Shown: positions 9,343-18,049 of the stretch, in pieces
How positions within the stretch are numbered: position 1 is the first letter of the stretch
Layout of the letters: each line of letters opens with the position of its first letter
Origin: Synechococcus sp. NB0720_010
GTDB lineage: Bacteria; Cyanobacteriota; Cyanobacteriia; PCC-6307; Cyanobiaceae
Assembly (NCBI RefSeq): GCF_023078835.1
Contig: NZ_CP090898.1
Coordinates: 1,428,045-1,492,044 of the forward strand
Length of the DNA: 64,000 bases
Direction: 5' to 3'
The notes under the pieces: generated by a model
Database searches by the model: none
Told to the model about the DNA's origin: nothing
Seen by the model: the letters and a program-made list of their open reading frames with translations, nothing else
Position numbers and translations under genes: made by a program

Positions 9343-10442
9343 AGCTGACAGACCCAAGGAGCCAGCTGCTCAGCCGCCAGTTGGTGTCCCATCCGATTCC
9401 AATGGCCCTGGCCAGGAGCCTGCCCCTCAAAACCATGGAGCACGAGGCGATCGCGATCCGCCTGCCGCTGCAGAGTTGGTGCCAAAGGCAGGTAGGGAAT
9501 CCGGCGTTGCGCCAACAGAGCCCCCAAGCGCTGCTCCCGGGCGAAGGGCTGCTTGGGCCGCTCCTGAACGTTGGGCCACACCTGCTCAGGAGCCGAGGTA
9601 CTGATCACCGCGAAGCGGGCCCCGTCAGCCGACACCTCAGACGCCAAGGCTCCAATCAGACGATCTGTGAGCTGCCAAGCCCGATCCGAAGCCCTGGAAG
9701 CCACCGGTGCCACGGGCCCAGAGGAGGGTCGACTAGCCAAGCGGTTCTTGGCTTCATTCAACAGCTGCAGCAAACGGCTGTGATTCATCAAGCCATCGAT
9801 CAGGCGCCCAGGAGGAGAGAAACGCCAGCGAAAGGCCGCGGTGTTGCGGAAGCGTTGATCGATCTGCAGTTGGTCCTGCGCATCGAGCACAAACACAGGC
9901 CTGTTCTGTCGCGGGATCGGCTCGTTGTCCGTGAAGTCATTTCCGGGGTACACCGCCAGCAAGACCAGGTCAGGCCGGTAGCGCCGCGCCAGATGTCTCC
10001 AGGTGAGCAACTCCTGGCCGGTGCCGTAGGCACCCACTCCAAAATTGAGAACCTCAACGCCGCCTGCAAAGTTGCGGCGCAACGCACAACTGCGGTCGCC
10101 AGACAGTGAGGTCTGCAGACGCTGCACAAATGTGTCTTGTTCATCCACCTGCAGCGCTTCGGTAAAGGAATCTCCGAGCACTGCCACGCGCAGCACCCCC
10201 GGTGCACGAGCTTCAGACAAGTCAGCACCACGGAACCCCGCTTGATTGATCCGCACTGACCCCCGGCCTTCACGGGACCAAACACCTTCAGCCCCAGGCC
10301 TGAGCGCAAAGCCGCGCTCACGATCCACGGTGTAGAAGGCGGGGTAACGCACACCCGCAATGCGCAGGGCAGCCTCGGCCAGCAGCAGCGAGACAGCGAG
10401 ACCCGCTGACAGGGCTCCGAAATTGGCGATCCAACGCTTCAT
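9339..10442 (-). CDS. Membrane-anchored SGNH/GDSL hydrolase-like protein
   Basis: A 367-residue protein. Residues 5-27 are a hydrophobic signal-anchor, so the catalytic part is probably periplasmic. The block-I serine motif GDSFTEAL lies near residue 92, FGVGAYGTGQELL supplies the oxyanion-side Gly, and YPGNDFTDN the Asn of block III. Near the end GQGHWNRMGHQLAAEQL fits the block-V His. Such proteins often add or remove acyl groups on glycans. The ATG at 10442 overlaps the stop of 10439-11674 (ATGA). It resembles the broken gene at 29725-30946 (GDSH, SYGTARELIRLR). An earlier in-frame ATG at 10451 is possible. Confidence 0.72.
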   Translation of the reverse strand: MKRWIANFGALSAGLAVSLLLAEAALRIAGVRYPAFYTVDRERGFALRPGAEGVWSREGRGSVRINQAGFRGADLSEARAPGVLRVAVLGDSFTEALQVDEQDTFVQRLQTSLSGDRSCALRRNFAGGVEVLNFGVGAYGTGQELLTWRHLARRYRPDLVLLAVYPGNDFTDNEPIPRQNRPVFVLDAQDQLQIDQRFRNTAAFRWRFSPPGRLIDGLMNHSRLLQLLNEAKNRLASRPSSGPVAPVASRASDRAWQLTDRLIGALASEVSADGARFAVISTSAPEQVWPNVQERPKQPFAREQRLGALLAQRRIPYLPLAPTLQRQADRDRLVLHGFEGQAPGQGHWNRMGHQLAAEQLAPWVCQL

Positions 10443-11674
10443 CTGGGCCATGGTGCCGGAGCGAACAGCGTGAGGACTGATGTGGCCAACAAGCGCAGAT
10501 CCAACAGCAAGGAATGGTTGCGCAGGTAGTAGAGATCACGCCCCAGCTCCCAAGCCACGGCATCCGGCTCCTCGGGAGGTGGTCCGGCAATGCGACCCCA
10601 GCCCGTCATCCCGGGGCGCATCCACTGCCGCAATTCAGCGCCGGGGAAACGAGCCCGAAGCTCCTGCATCACCGCGAGCGTGAGCGGGCGCGGCCCAACC
10701 AAACTCATTTCGCCGCGCCAAACATTGATCAGCTGAGGCAGTGCCCCCAAACGACCGGAGGCCCGCAAGCGCAAACGCTGGAAGGGATGCCCCCCTCGAC
10801 CACTGCAGCGATCGGCGAACAGTGCGGGCTTGCACAAACTCGTCAGAGGCAGGAGCAGCGCCAGGAGCAGACCACTGACCACAAGATCGCCCAATCGCTT
10901 CAAGCGGGCACTGGGACCACTGCGGGCATGGCTAAAAGCCTCAACACGCTCAGCCCAGCCTGGCGGCACCAGGGCCGGCGGGAGACGCTTGAGAAACAAC
11001 TCACTCCAACCAGGAACCGAGAGCAGGCGCACGCCTTGGTCCTGCCAGCCCAGCAACGTGCGTCGGTCCTCCTCCATCAGCTGGTGCTCAGACCCGATCA
11101 CCACACCATCCAGGTCAAGCAGGCCCAGAAGGTGAGTGGGGATCGCCGGCATGCCTTGAACGGCGCGCCATTCCAAGCCACAAGGAAGCGCACAGCCCCC
11201 GGCCTCAATGGCCTGAGAGAGCTCCTGGCGTTCGCGCGCTGAAACCAGCATCAACCACTGCTCCTGAGGTTGCCAGAGGTGGGCGTTGGCCTGGCTGACC
11301 CTCAGGATCTGGGTGCTGAAGAACCCCAAGCCCAGAACTGGGATCAAAAAACTGCGGCTCATGGTGGAGAGCCAAGGCTCACCACGCAGACCCGTGATCA
11401 GCACAGCCAGGGCAAACACCGAGGCTGCGGCCACCAGGCAATTGCGCCACTGGCGGCCCAGATTCAGCTGATGCCGAGCCAGGGCGGTGTAGGTGCCAAG
11501 CAAATACTGAATGAGCAGCCAGGCCAAGACCAGACCCAGCGGCCCGCGACTGAGGTTCGGCCATTGACCGAAGCGCACGGCGTAGACCAGTACCCAGCTC
11601 ACGCCCAGCAACAGCGCATCGGCAACTGCGAAACCGAGGACACGGAGCGTGGCAGAACCGGGCAGGCGTCGCAT
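10439..11674 (-). CDS. Sugar-transferase-like protein, catalytic site missing
   Basis: About 411 residues with the layout of WcaJ-type polyprenyl-phosphate glycosyl-1-phosphate transferases: four N-terminal membrane segments (roughly residues 10-130), a middle soluble domain, and a C-terminal sugar-transferase domain starting at KRLGDLVVSG. The domain is abnormal. The canonical stretch between the K-x-R-S-M motif and L-D-E-L-P-Q is shortened by about 28 residues, and the Asp-Glu dyad is replaced by Gly-Ala (RLGALPQLINVWRGEMSLVGPRP in order). In this family the dyad's Asp is the nucleophile, so phosphosugar transfer is unlikely. The downstream SLVGPRP motif and the frame are intact, which argues for a functional non-catalytic protein. 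ATG 11674 chosen over an upstream TTG. Confidence 0.72.
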   Translation of the reverse strand: MRRLPGSATLRVLGFAVADALLLGVSWVLVYAVRFGQWPNLSRGPLGLVLAWLLIQYLLGTYTALARHQLNLGRQWRNCLVAAASVFALAVLITGLRGEPWLSTMSRSFLIPVLGLGFFSTQILRVSQANAHLWQPQEQWLMLVSARERQELSQAIEAGGCALPCGLEWRAVQGMPAIPTHLLGLLDLDGVVIGSEHQLMEEDRRTLLGWQDQGVRLLSVPGWSELFLKRLPPALVPPGWAERVEAFSHARSGPSARLKRLGDLVVSGLLLALLLPLTSLCKPALFADRCSGRGGHPFQRLRLRASGRLGALPQLINVWRGEMSLVGPRPLTLAVMQELRARFPGAELRQWMRPGMTGWGRIAGPPPEEPDAVAWELGRDLYYLRNHSLLLDLRLLATSVLTLFAPAPWPR

Positions 11675-11723
11675 CAGCACCAACGAGCAGAATCAAACCG
11701 TTGCATGTGCCGACGACCCAGCG

Positions 11724-13049
11724 ATGTGGTGGCGCTCGCCTTGGCTTAGACAACGCATTGTATGGATGGCTTTGGCTGCCTTTGATCTGGCAGCTGTCTG
11801 CATCAGTTACAACCTGATCTACTGGACTCAGCGCGGTGCCGTACCCGGCCTAAGCGGCTCCGTGATCGCCTTGTCGTTGCTCTGGGTGTTGAGCTCCTAC
11901 CTGGTGGGGCGCTATTCACGACGCTTTCGCCCGAGCGGCACGGTTGTGGTGCTGCTTGTCGTCATGGGAGCGGCAGCGGCCCTGCAATGGGGTGCCCAAA
12001 TCAATGACCCGCGCGCTCTGCCCTCATTTGCACTTCCCACCGCTCTACTTACGGCACTGTTCTCGTTGGCCGCTCAATGGCAAGCGCATCAGTGGCAAAG
12101 CATCCCCAAGCGCTGGATCGTGATCGGCACGGGAGCAGAGCTGGACGTTGTCAGACAAGAGAACCATCGCTCCCAAGACCACGCCGCTCTTCAGCTCCAG
12201 CTGATTGAGCAGGCCGCCGCAGCGCAGAGCCTCCATACGGTTAACAGCACTGACCTCGCTGGAATCGCAATTGGTGAGCAGGCTCAACTCAATGAACGCG
12301 CGCTCGAGCGTCTTCTGGCCTTGCGACGCCAAGGGATCCGCGTCATTGCCCTAGTGAATTGGGCGGAGCAAGTGTTGCAGCGGGTTCCTCCTGAGCTGTT
12401 CAGCAATCACTGGCTGGCCCAAGCGGAAGGTTTTGAACTTCAACCGGATCGCCTGGGCTGGCGGATCAAACGCCTTGGAGATCTGCTGGTCGCAGCCGTA
12501 CTGCTAGTCATCAGCGCTCCAGTGGTCGCTCTAGCGGCAACATTGATCAAGCTCGAGGATGGCGGCCCGGTGGTGTTCAGCCAGATCCGGACTGGCATCT
12601 ACGGAGAATCCTTTCGGCTCAGCAAATTGCGCAGCATGCGCACAGATGCCGAACGCCATGGCGCCCGCTGGGCCAGCCGCGGTGACCCCCGGATCACCCG
12701 TGTGGGCTACTGGCTACGAAGGCTGCGGATCGATGAGTTACCCCAGCTCTGGAACGTGATCAAGGGCGACATGAGCCTGATTGGGCCACGGCCGGAGCGA
12801 CCGGAGTTCGAAGACGAACTGGAAGCCCAAATTCCCCACTACCGGATCAGGCACTGGATCAGACCAGGACTGAGTGGCTGGGCCCAGGTCTGCCATCCCT
12901 ATGGGGCCAGCGTTGACGACAGTCGCAGCAAATTGAGCTACGACCTCTACTACTTACGTAACTTCAGCTTGGCTCTGGATCTGTTGATTCTTCTGAAAAC
13001 AATCCGGCTGATCAGCCGAGCTGCCGGCTCACAACCGAGCGCGTCGTAG
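11724..13049 (+). CDS. Polyprenyl-phosphate sugar-1-phosphate transferase, WcaJ-like
   Basis: A 441-residue initiating enzyme for polysaccharide assembly. It would move a hexose-1-phosphate from UDP-sugar to undecaprenyl phosphate at the cytoplasmic membrane. Four hydrophobic helices lie in residues 15-130, followed by a nucleotide-binding-like middle domain. The C-terminal catalytic domain is complete: KRLGDLLVAA, SKLRSMRTDAE, RRLRIDELPQLWNV with the Asp-Glu dyad, and SLIGPRPERPEF. ATG 11724 is preferred; a GTG at 11649 would overlap the divergent paralog. The two sugar-transferase-like genes are divergent across about 49 bases. Its last 38 bases overlap the convergent GT4 gene. Confidence 0.88.
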   Translation: MWWRSPWLRQRIVWMALAAFDLAAVCISYNLIYWTQRGAVPGLSGSVIALSLLWVLSSYLVGRYSRRFRPSGTVVVLLVVMGAAAALQWGAQINDPRALPSFALPTALLTALFSLAAQWQAHQWQSIPKRWIVIGTGAELDVVRQENHRSQDHAALQLQLIEQAAAAQSLHTVNSTDLAGIAIGEQAQLNERALERLLALRRQGIRVIALVNWAEQVLQRVPPELFSNHWLAQAEGFELQPDRLGWRIKRLGDLLVAAVLLVISAPVVALAATLIKLEDGGPVVFSQIRTGIYGESFRLSKLRSMRTDAERHGARWASRGDPRITRVGYWLRRLRIDELPQLWNVIKGDMSLIGPRPERPEFEDELEAQIPHYRIRHWIRPGLSGWAQVCHPYGASVDDSRSKLSYDLYYLRNFSLALDLLILLKTIRLISRAAGSQPSAS

Positions 13050-14052
13050 CGAGAACTTGAGGCCAACCAAACTCACGCGCGCGCTCCAAGCCCCGCTGCC
13101 TGAGCAGGGATCGCTGGTGGGATTGATCGAACAACCCTTGGAGAGAAGCAACCAACGCCATCAAGTTCGTGGGGTCAACCAGGATGGCCGCATCCCCAGC
13201 AACCTCCTCTGTACCGGAACCCTTGCTGGTGATCACCGGTGTCCCGCAGGCCATCGCCTCAACAATGGGAAGGCCAAAGCCCTCCCAGAGACTGGGATAA
13301 ACCAACACGAAGGCACCTCGATAGAGATCGGGCAACGCGGAGTAGGGCACATAACTACAAAACTCCACGCGCTCTTGAAGCCCCAGCTCTCGGACTATGG
13401 CCTTCAACTCAGGGGTTTCCGTGGGATGGGGCTTGCCCGCCAGCACAAGCCGCAGTTCGGGGTGGCGAAGTACCAACTGAGCAAAAGCCTGAATCAAGCG
13501 CCGCAGGTTCTTGTGGGGGTACTGCTGACCCACGTGCAAGAGGTAGGGCTGCTCATGAGAATCCCTAGGAGGCGGCCCCGGCTTAAACACATCCTCGTCA
13601 TATCCCAGAGGGGTCACCGTGATCCGGCTATCCGGGAGACCTGTGCAGCGCTGGATCTCCCGCGCCGTGAACTGAGAGTTAGTCAGGACATGCCGGCAGC
13701 TCCGCAGCAGAGGCGGAACCCAACTGCGGAAGTACAAGCTCTGGAACGATCGTTCTGGGTGACTGATGGGCCTCAAGTCATGGACCATCACCACCTGCGG
13801 GATGGTTTGAGGCCCCAAGTAGCCCTCAGGCGCCGGCGTGAAAATCACTGAGGCGTCGTAGCGTTTGGCCAGGCGGGGCAGCTGGTACTGGCTCCAGGTC
13901 AAACGCTTCAGCCGTTGCTGAGCTGTGCCTTCCTCGCCGCCCGGTATCAGGACATGGGGGAGCTCCTGCAGAGCTGGCAACACCGCGTTGGCATAGACCC
14001 CAATGCCTGTGGGTTGGCGCAGGACCGGGCGGTAGTTGAGCAGCAGAGTCAT
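13012..14052 (-). CDS. GT4-family glycosyltransferase
   Basis: A 346-residue GT-B enzyme that begins with TLLLNYRPVLRQPTGIGVYAN, where the TGIGVY segment is the acceptor glycine loop of GT4 mannosyltransferases. The C-terminal half has HVGQQYPHKNLRRLIQAF and PSLWEGFGLPIVEAMACG, the donor site with the conserved EGFGLP-x-x-E pattern. The ATG at 14052 overlaps the previous stop by one base (TGATG), so it is coupled to the GT2 upstream. It probably adds mannose or a related hexose to the glycan. Confidence 0.86.
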   Translation of the reverse strand: MTLLLNYRPVLRQPTGIGVYANAVLPALQELPHVLIPGGEEGTAQQRLKRLTWSQYQLPRLAKRYDASVIFTPAPEGYLGPQTIPQVVMVHDLRPISHPERSFQSLYFRSWVPPLLRSCRHVLTNSQFTAREIQRCTGLPDSRITVTPLGYDEDVFKPGPPPRDSHEQPYLLHVGQQYPHKNLRRLIQAFAQLVLRHPELRLVLAGKPHPTETPELKAIVRELGLQERVEFCSYVPYSALPDLYRGAFVLVYPSLWEGFGLPIVEAMACGTPVITSKGSGTEEVAGDAAILVDPTNLMALVASLQGLFDQSHQRSLLRQRGLERAREFGWPQVLATTRSVVSRQLG

Positions 14053-14813
14053 CAGGCCAACCCAATCAGCCGGCGGCGGCCATATTTGACCCAGTTCAAG
14101 GCCCAACAGGCGGCACTCACTGCCGTACTGAGGTGACGACGCTGGGCCCGGAAGGTTTCGGCATACACCTGGGCAATGCGGGTATGACTCACGCCCCCCT
14201 GCACCACCTTGAGGATCGAATCACTGGTGTGGATGCTGCGCAGCTCTGCGGGCAGCCGCAGAAACCACTCGTAGTCGCCGCAGATCCGAAAGCTGGAATC
14301 AAAAGCGCCCACCGCCTCAAACAACTCGCGGCGCACCAGCATTCCCGGATGGGCAATGTTCATCGACTGACGCATCCGCTTCCACTGCCAGCCAAAGCCC
14401 CAATGGCGAAGCAAGCGTCCATCAGAGGCGTAATAGGCGTTGCGGGCAGTGATCAGATCCGCCTCCGTCACGGTCAACGCCGCGATGCGCTCCAAGCTCG
14501 TGGGATCGAGAAACACATCATCGGCGCCGATGAAGCTCACATAGCGCCCTCGAGCCAGCTCAAGGCCGCGATTCCAGGCGTCGTAAATCCCACGGTCAGG
14601 TTGGCTGTTCCAGATCAGGCGCTGAGACCCACCAGCCAATCGACGCTGAAAGTCCGCCACTAACTCCGCGGTGCCATCAGTGGAGGCGTTATCCAGCAAC
14701 AGGCACTCCCAATCCGTCCAGCTCTGAGCCAGCAAGCTCTCCAGGAGCTGCTCAAGCTGGTGCGCACAGTTCCAGGTGGCCACCAGGATCGACAGGCGAG
14801 GAGTGGCGTCCAT
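14052..14813 (-). CDS. Family 2 glycosyltransferase
   Basis: A 253-residue single-domain GT2. It has ILVATWNCAHQLEQLL at the N-terminus, LDNASTDGT near residue 40, and FIGADDVF (the D-D metal motif) near residue 95. C-terminally CGDYEWFLRL matches the catalytic ED-like base region of WcaE-type enzymes. It is a cytoplasmic inverting enzyme of the polysaccharide pathway. It begins three bases from the end of hisS, reads in the same direction, and is coupled to the following GT4. Confidence 0.85.
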   Translation of the reverse strand: MDATPRLSILVATWNCAHQLEQLLESLLAQSWTDWECLLLDNASTDGTAELVADFQRRLAGGSQRLIWNSQPDRGIYDAWNRGLELARGRYVSFIGADDVFLDPTSLERIAALTVTEADLITARNAYYASDGRLLRHWGFGWQWKRMRQSMNIAHPGMLVRRELFEAVGAFDSSFRICGDYEWFLRLPAELRSIHTSDSILKVVQGGVSHTRIAQVYAETFRAQRRHLSTAVSAACWALNWVKYGRRRLIGLA

Positions 14814-14816
14814 GTC

Positions 14817-16073
14817 CTATGGAGTCTCAATCAACTGCTGAATCGCCGCTAACTCCTTCAGCGACAGCTCAAGCTCCTCGCCCTCCTCCCGCAGGGGCTT
14901 CAAGCGCACCACCCCACGGTCCACTTCGCCATCGCCAATCACGGCTGCCCAGGGGGCACCGCTGCGATCCGCCCGTTTGAATTGCTTGCCGAAGGCTGCT
15001 CCGCTGGGGTCTCGCTCAACGCGCAGGCCAGCAAGCCGCAGGGAGCGCGCCAGCACCAGGGCTGCAGATTCCGCCGCCTCACCACGGCTGACCAGATACA
15101 GATCCGGCGGCGTCGATGCGTCCTCCTGGCCCAACAGCATCACAAGCCGCTCCATGCCCAAGGCCCAGCCGATCGCCGGGGTCGCCGGCCCACCGAGTTG
15201 CTCCACCAAGCCGTCGTAACGGCCGCCTCCGCAAACCGTGGCCTGGGCTCCCAGCTGGGTCGATGTGATCTCAAAGGCAGTGTGGCTGTAGTAGTCCAGG
15301 CCCCGCACGAGCCGCGGGTTCAGGGTGTACGGGATCGCCAGGGCCTCCAGGCCAACCTTGACCTGCTCAAAGCGCTCGCGGCTCTCCGCTGCCAGGGCAT
15401 CCGCCAGGGTCGGTGCGTTCACAAGAAGTGCCTGGGTTTCGGCGTTTTTGGAATCGAGAATGCGCAACGGATTGCGCTCGAGCCGGTCCTGAGAGTCGGG
15501 GTCGAGGCGATCGCGGTGCTGCTGGAGATAGGCAACCAGCTGCTCGCGATAGCGCGCCCGATCCTCGCTGCTGCCGAGTGTGTTGAGCTCCAGGGCCAAG
15601 CCCTGTATGCCCAGGGAATCGAGCAGATCCCAGGCCAGGGCGATCGCCTCCACATCGGAGCGAGCATCCGCAAAGCCCAGGCACTCCAGGCCGATCTGAT
15701 GAAACTGCCGCTGCCGCCCCGCCTGGGGCCGCTCGTAGCGAAACATCGGCCCGCCGTACCAAAGCCGTTGGGGGCCCTGGCTCAATAAGCCGTGCTGAAT
15801 CGCAGCACGCACCACCGAGGCCGTGCCTTCCGGCCGCAAGGTGCAACTGCGCTCGCCGCGATCAAGGAAGGTGTACATCTCCTTGCCCACCACATCGGTG
15901 GCTTCCCCGATCCCCCTGGCGAAGAGCTCGGTGACCTCGAGCACAGGGGTGCGGATCTCCTGCACGCAGGCGCGGCGGAACTGCTCACGAGCCTGGTGCT
16001 CCACCCGCTGCCACAGAGCGGTCTGCGCAGGCAGCAGATCCACCATGCCCCGCAGGCTTTGCAGCTTCTCCAC
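14817..16073 (-). CDS. hisS: Histidyl-tRNA synthetase
   Basis: A class II aminoacyl-tRNA synthetase that charges tRNA-His. Starting at GTG 16073 gives 418 residues, the usual bacterial length, and the typical start [14 protein letters not shown]. Motif 2 is visible ([28 protein letters not shown]), as are the histidine-specific segment [12 protein letters not shown] near residue 260 and motif 3 (GWALGMERL). A longer in-frame start at 16190 would overlap galE and add unconserved residues. It is divergent from galE across about 70 bases. Confidence 0.95.
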   Translation of the reverse strand: MEKLQSLRGMVDLLPAQTALWQRVEHQAREQFRRACVQEIRTPVLEVTELFARGIGEATDVVGKEMYTFLDRGERSCTLRPEGTASVVRAAIQHGLLSQGPQRLWYGGPMFRYERPQAGRQRQFHQIGLECLGFADARSDVEAIALAWDLLDSLGIQGLALELNTLGSSEDRARYREQLVAYLQQHRDRLDPDSQDRLERNPLRILDSKNAETQALLVNAPTLADALAAESRERFEQVKVGLEALAIPYTLNPRLVRGLDYYSHTAFEITSTQLGAQATVCGGGRYDGLVEQLGGPATPAIGWALGMERLVMLLGQEDASTPPDLYLVSRGEAAESAALVLARSLRLAGLRVERDPSGAAFGKQFKRADRSGAPWAAVIGDGEVDRGVVRLKPLREEGEELELSLKELAAIQQLIETP

Positions 16074-16142
16074 TCCTGGCCCAATGCTGCAGCCAGTCTG
16101 CAGTGGCACCCTTAGCCTCGCTGAGAGCCGTGTTGCCGCCCC

Positions 16143-17171
16143 TTGGCCCAGCTGCTGATCACCGGAGGAGCTGGCTTCATCGGCAGTCACACCGCCTTAG
16201 TGCTGCTCGAGGCAGGCCACAGCCTGGTGGTGCTCGACAACTTCCAGAACAGCTCCCCGGAAAGCCTCAGGCGGGTGCAGGAGCTGGCGGGCCCGGAGGC
16301 CGCCGCAAAGCTGCGCGTTGTGGAAGGGGATATCCGCTCAGCCGCCGATCTCGAAGAGGCCCTGGGCAGCAGCACTGATGCGGTGGTGCATTTCGCGGGC
16401 CTCAAAGCCGTGGGCGAATCCGTCGCCAAACCTCTTGCCTACTGGGACGTCAACGTCTGTGGATCAAGGCAGCTGCTGGCAGCCATGCAGCGAGCCGGCT
16501 GCCGGACGCTCGTGTTCAGCAGCAGCGCCACGCTTTATGGAATCCCTGATGTGGTGCCGATCCCCGAGAGCGCCCCGGTGCAGCCCATTAACCCCTACGG
16601 CCACAGCAAGGCCGCGGTGGAGCGGATGCTCTCGGACCTGGCAGCCAGCGAACCGGGCTGGCGGATCGCCTGCCTGCGCTACTTCAACCCCGTCGGCGCC
16701 CATCCCAGTGGACGCCTGGGCGAGGACCCCAACGGCATTCCAAACAACCTGTTCCCGTTTGTGAGCCAGGTGGCAGTGGGCCGCAGAAACCGGCTCTCGG
16801 TCTTCGGCGGCGACTGGCCGACCCCCGATGGCAGCGGCGTTCGCGATTACATCCACGTGATGGATCTCGCCGAAGGGCACCGAGCAGCTGTGGATGTCCT
16901 GCTGGCAGAAGATCCGCAGCTGCTCACCCTGAATTTGGGCAGCGGCCAAGGCCACTCCGTGCTGGAGGTGGTGGCGGCCTTTGAAGCAGCATCAGGTCAG
17001 GCCGTGCCCTACGAGGTCGTGGCCCGCAGGCCTGGTGATGCAGCAACCACCGTGGCCGACCCGTCGCTGGCGGCGGAGCTGTTGCGCTGGCGTACCCAAA
17101 GGGGCCTGAGCCAGATGTGTCGCGATGGCTGGGCCTGGCAAAGCGCCAACCCCCAGGGCTACGCCTCGTGA
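16143..17171 (+). CDS. galE: UDP-glucose 4-epimerase
   Basis: A 342-residue extended short-chain dehydrogenase that interconverts UDP-glucose and UDP-galactose, supplying the galactose donor for the neighbouring glycosyltransferases. The NAD-binding motif GGAGFIGSH is at residues 8-16, FSSSATLYG (catalytic Ser/Thr) near 122-130, and the NPYGHSK Tyr-x-x-x-Lys pair near 150. [11 protein letters not shown] and the nucleotide-sugar binding regions follow. The start appears to be a TTG at 16143, since no ATG or GTG gives the full nucleotide-binding motif. The stop overlaps the next GTG (GTGA). Confidence 0.93.
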   Translation: MAQLLITGGAGFIGSHTALVLLEAGHSLVVLDNFQNSSPESLRRVQELAGPEAAAKLRVVEGDIRSAADLEEALGSSTDAVVHFAGLKAVGESVAKPLAYWDVNVCGSRQLLAAMQRAGCRTLVFSSSATLYGIPDVVPIPESAPVQPINPYGHSKAAVERMLSDLAASEPGWRIACLRYFNPVGAHPSGRLGEDPNGIPNNLFPFVSQVAVGRRNRLSVFGGDWPTPDGSGVRDYIHVMDLAEGHRAAVDVLLAEDPQLLTLNLGSGQGHSVLEVVAAFEAASGQAVPYEVVARRPGDAATTVADPSLAAELLRWRTQRGLSQMCRDGWAWQSANPQGYAS

Positions 17172-18049
17172 TCAAGCCGCTACGGCTGCTGCAGGAATAC
17201 AGCAGCTGCCTGGCATCCACCCGGCTGAGGAAGCCGCACCAACTGCTGGTGCTGGCCCTGTTCAAAAACGAGAGCCACGTGCTCGCTGAGTGGGTCGAGC
17301 ACTACCTCGCTGAAGGGGCCACAGCGATCCACCTGATCAACAACAACAGCACGGATGACTTCTTGAGCCCGCTTCAGGATTTCATCGCCTCTGGCGTCGT
17401 GACTCTCCACCACGACGCCCGCCAACACTGCCAGCGGCAGATCTACAACGAGCATCTGCAGCGCCTGCGTAGCCAATGCCGCTGGCTGCTGGTCTGCGAT
17501 CTGGATGAATTCATCTACGCGCGAGGCTCAGGACTACGCATCAGCGATCTGCTGAAGGCCCAATCCATGAACGTGAGCTGCATCCACCTGCCCTGGAAGA
17601 TGTTTGGCTCATCGGGCCGTGAAAGACAACCCAAGAGCGTTCGCTCCGGATTTGTCTCCAGGGCCAATGCCGACGCACCTCATCCCTGCAAAACCAGCGA
17701 AGGAGGCATTCCTGGCAAAACCATTGCCCGCGCCTCGCGCATCCGCAGCCTGGATGTTCACACCTGCAACCTGAGCTGGGGCCGGCGCATCCTGCCCAAT
17801 GGCGAACCCGCTGATCGCGGCAGCTTTCAGACCATCAGCGAGGCTGCCCTGGCGACCCATCCGCTGCACCTCAACCACTACGCCATCCAATCCCTGGAAC
17901 TCTTCAGAGCCGTAAAGATGACCCGGGGTGACGTCAACAATGCCGATTACGCCAGCGTTCGCGACCTCGACTACTTCCGGCGCTACGACACCAATGCCGT
18001 CGGCGACGACGAGTTAGCGATCAAGAGCGGTAAAGCGCAGTTGCCGTAG
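17168..18049 (+). CDS. GT92/GT2-like glycosyltransferase
   Basis: A 293-residue protein with LLVLALFKNESHVLAEWVEHYL near the N-terminus, HLINNNSTDD, and VCDLDEFIYA near residue 115. This is the combination seen in GT92-type (DUF23) proteins with a D-L-D-E-F metal site. His and Cys residues are frequent in the middle. It is translationally coupled to galE by a GTGA overlap, suggesting it uses UDP-galactose or is made together with it; that is inference. Its last 36 bases overlap the 3' end of cca. Confidence 0.75.
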   Translation: MIKPLRLLQEYSSCLASTRLRKPHQLLVLALFKNESHVLAEWVEHYLAEGATAIHLINNNSTDDFLSPLQDFIASGVVTLHHDARQHCQRQIYNEHLQRLRSQCRWLLVCDLDEFIYARGSGLRISDLLKAQSMNVSCIHLPWKMFGSSGRERQPKSVRSGFVSRANADAPHPCKTSEGGIPGKTIARASRIRSLDVHTCNLSWGRRILPNGEPADRGSFQTISEAALATHPLHLNHYAIQSLELFRAVKMTRGDVNNADYASVRDLDYFRRYDTNAVGDDELAIKSGKAQLP

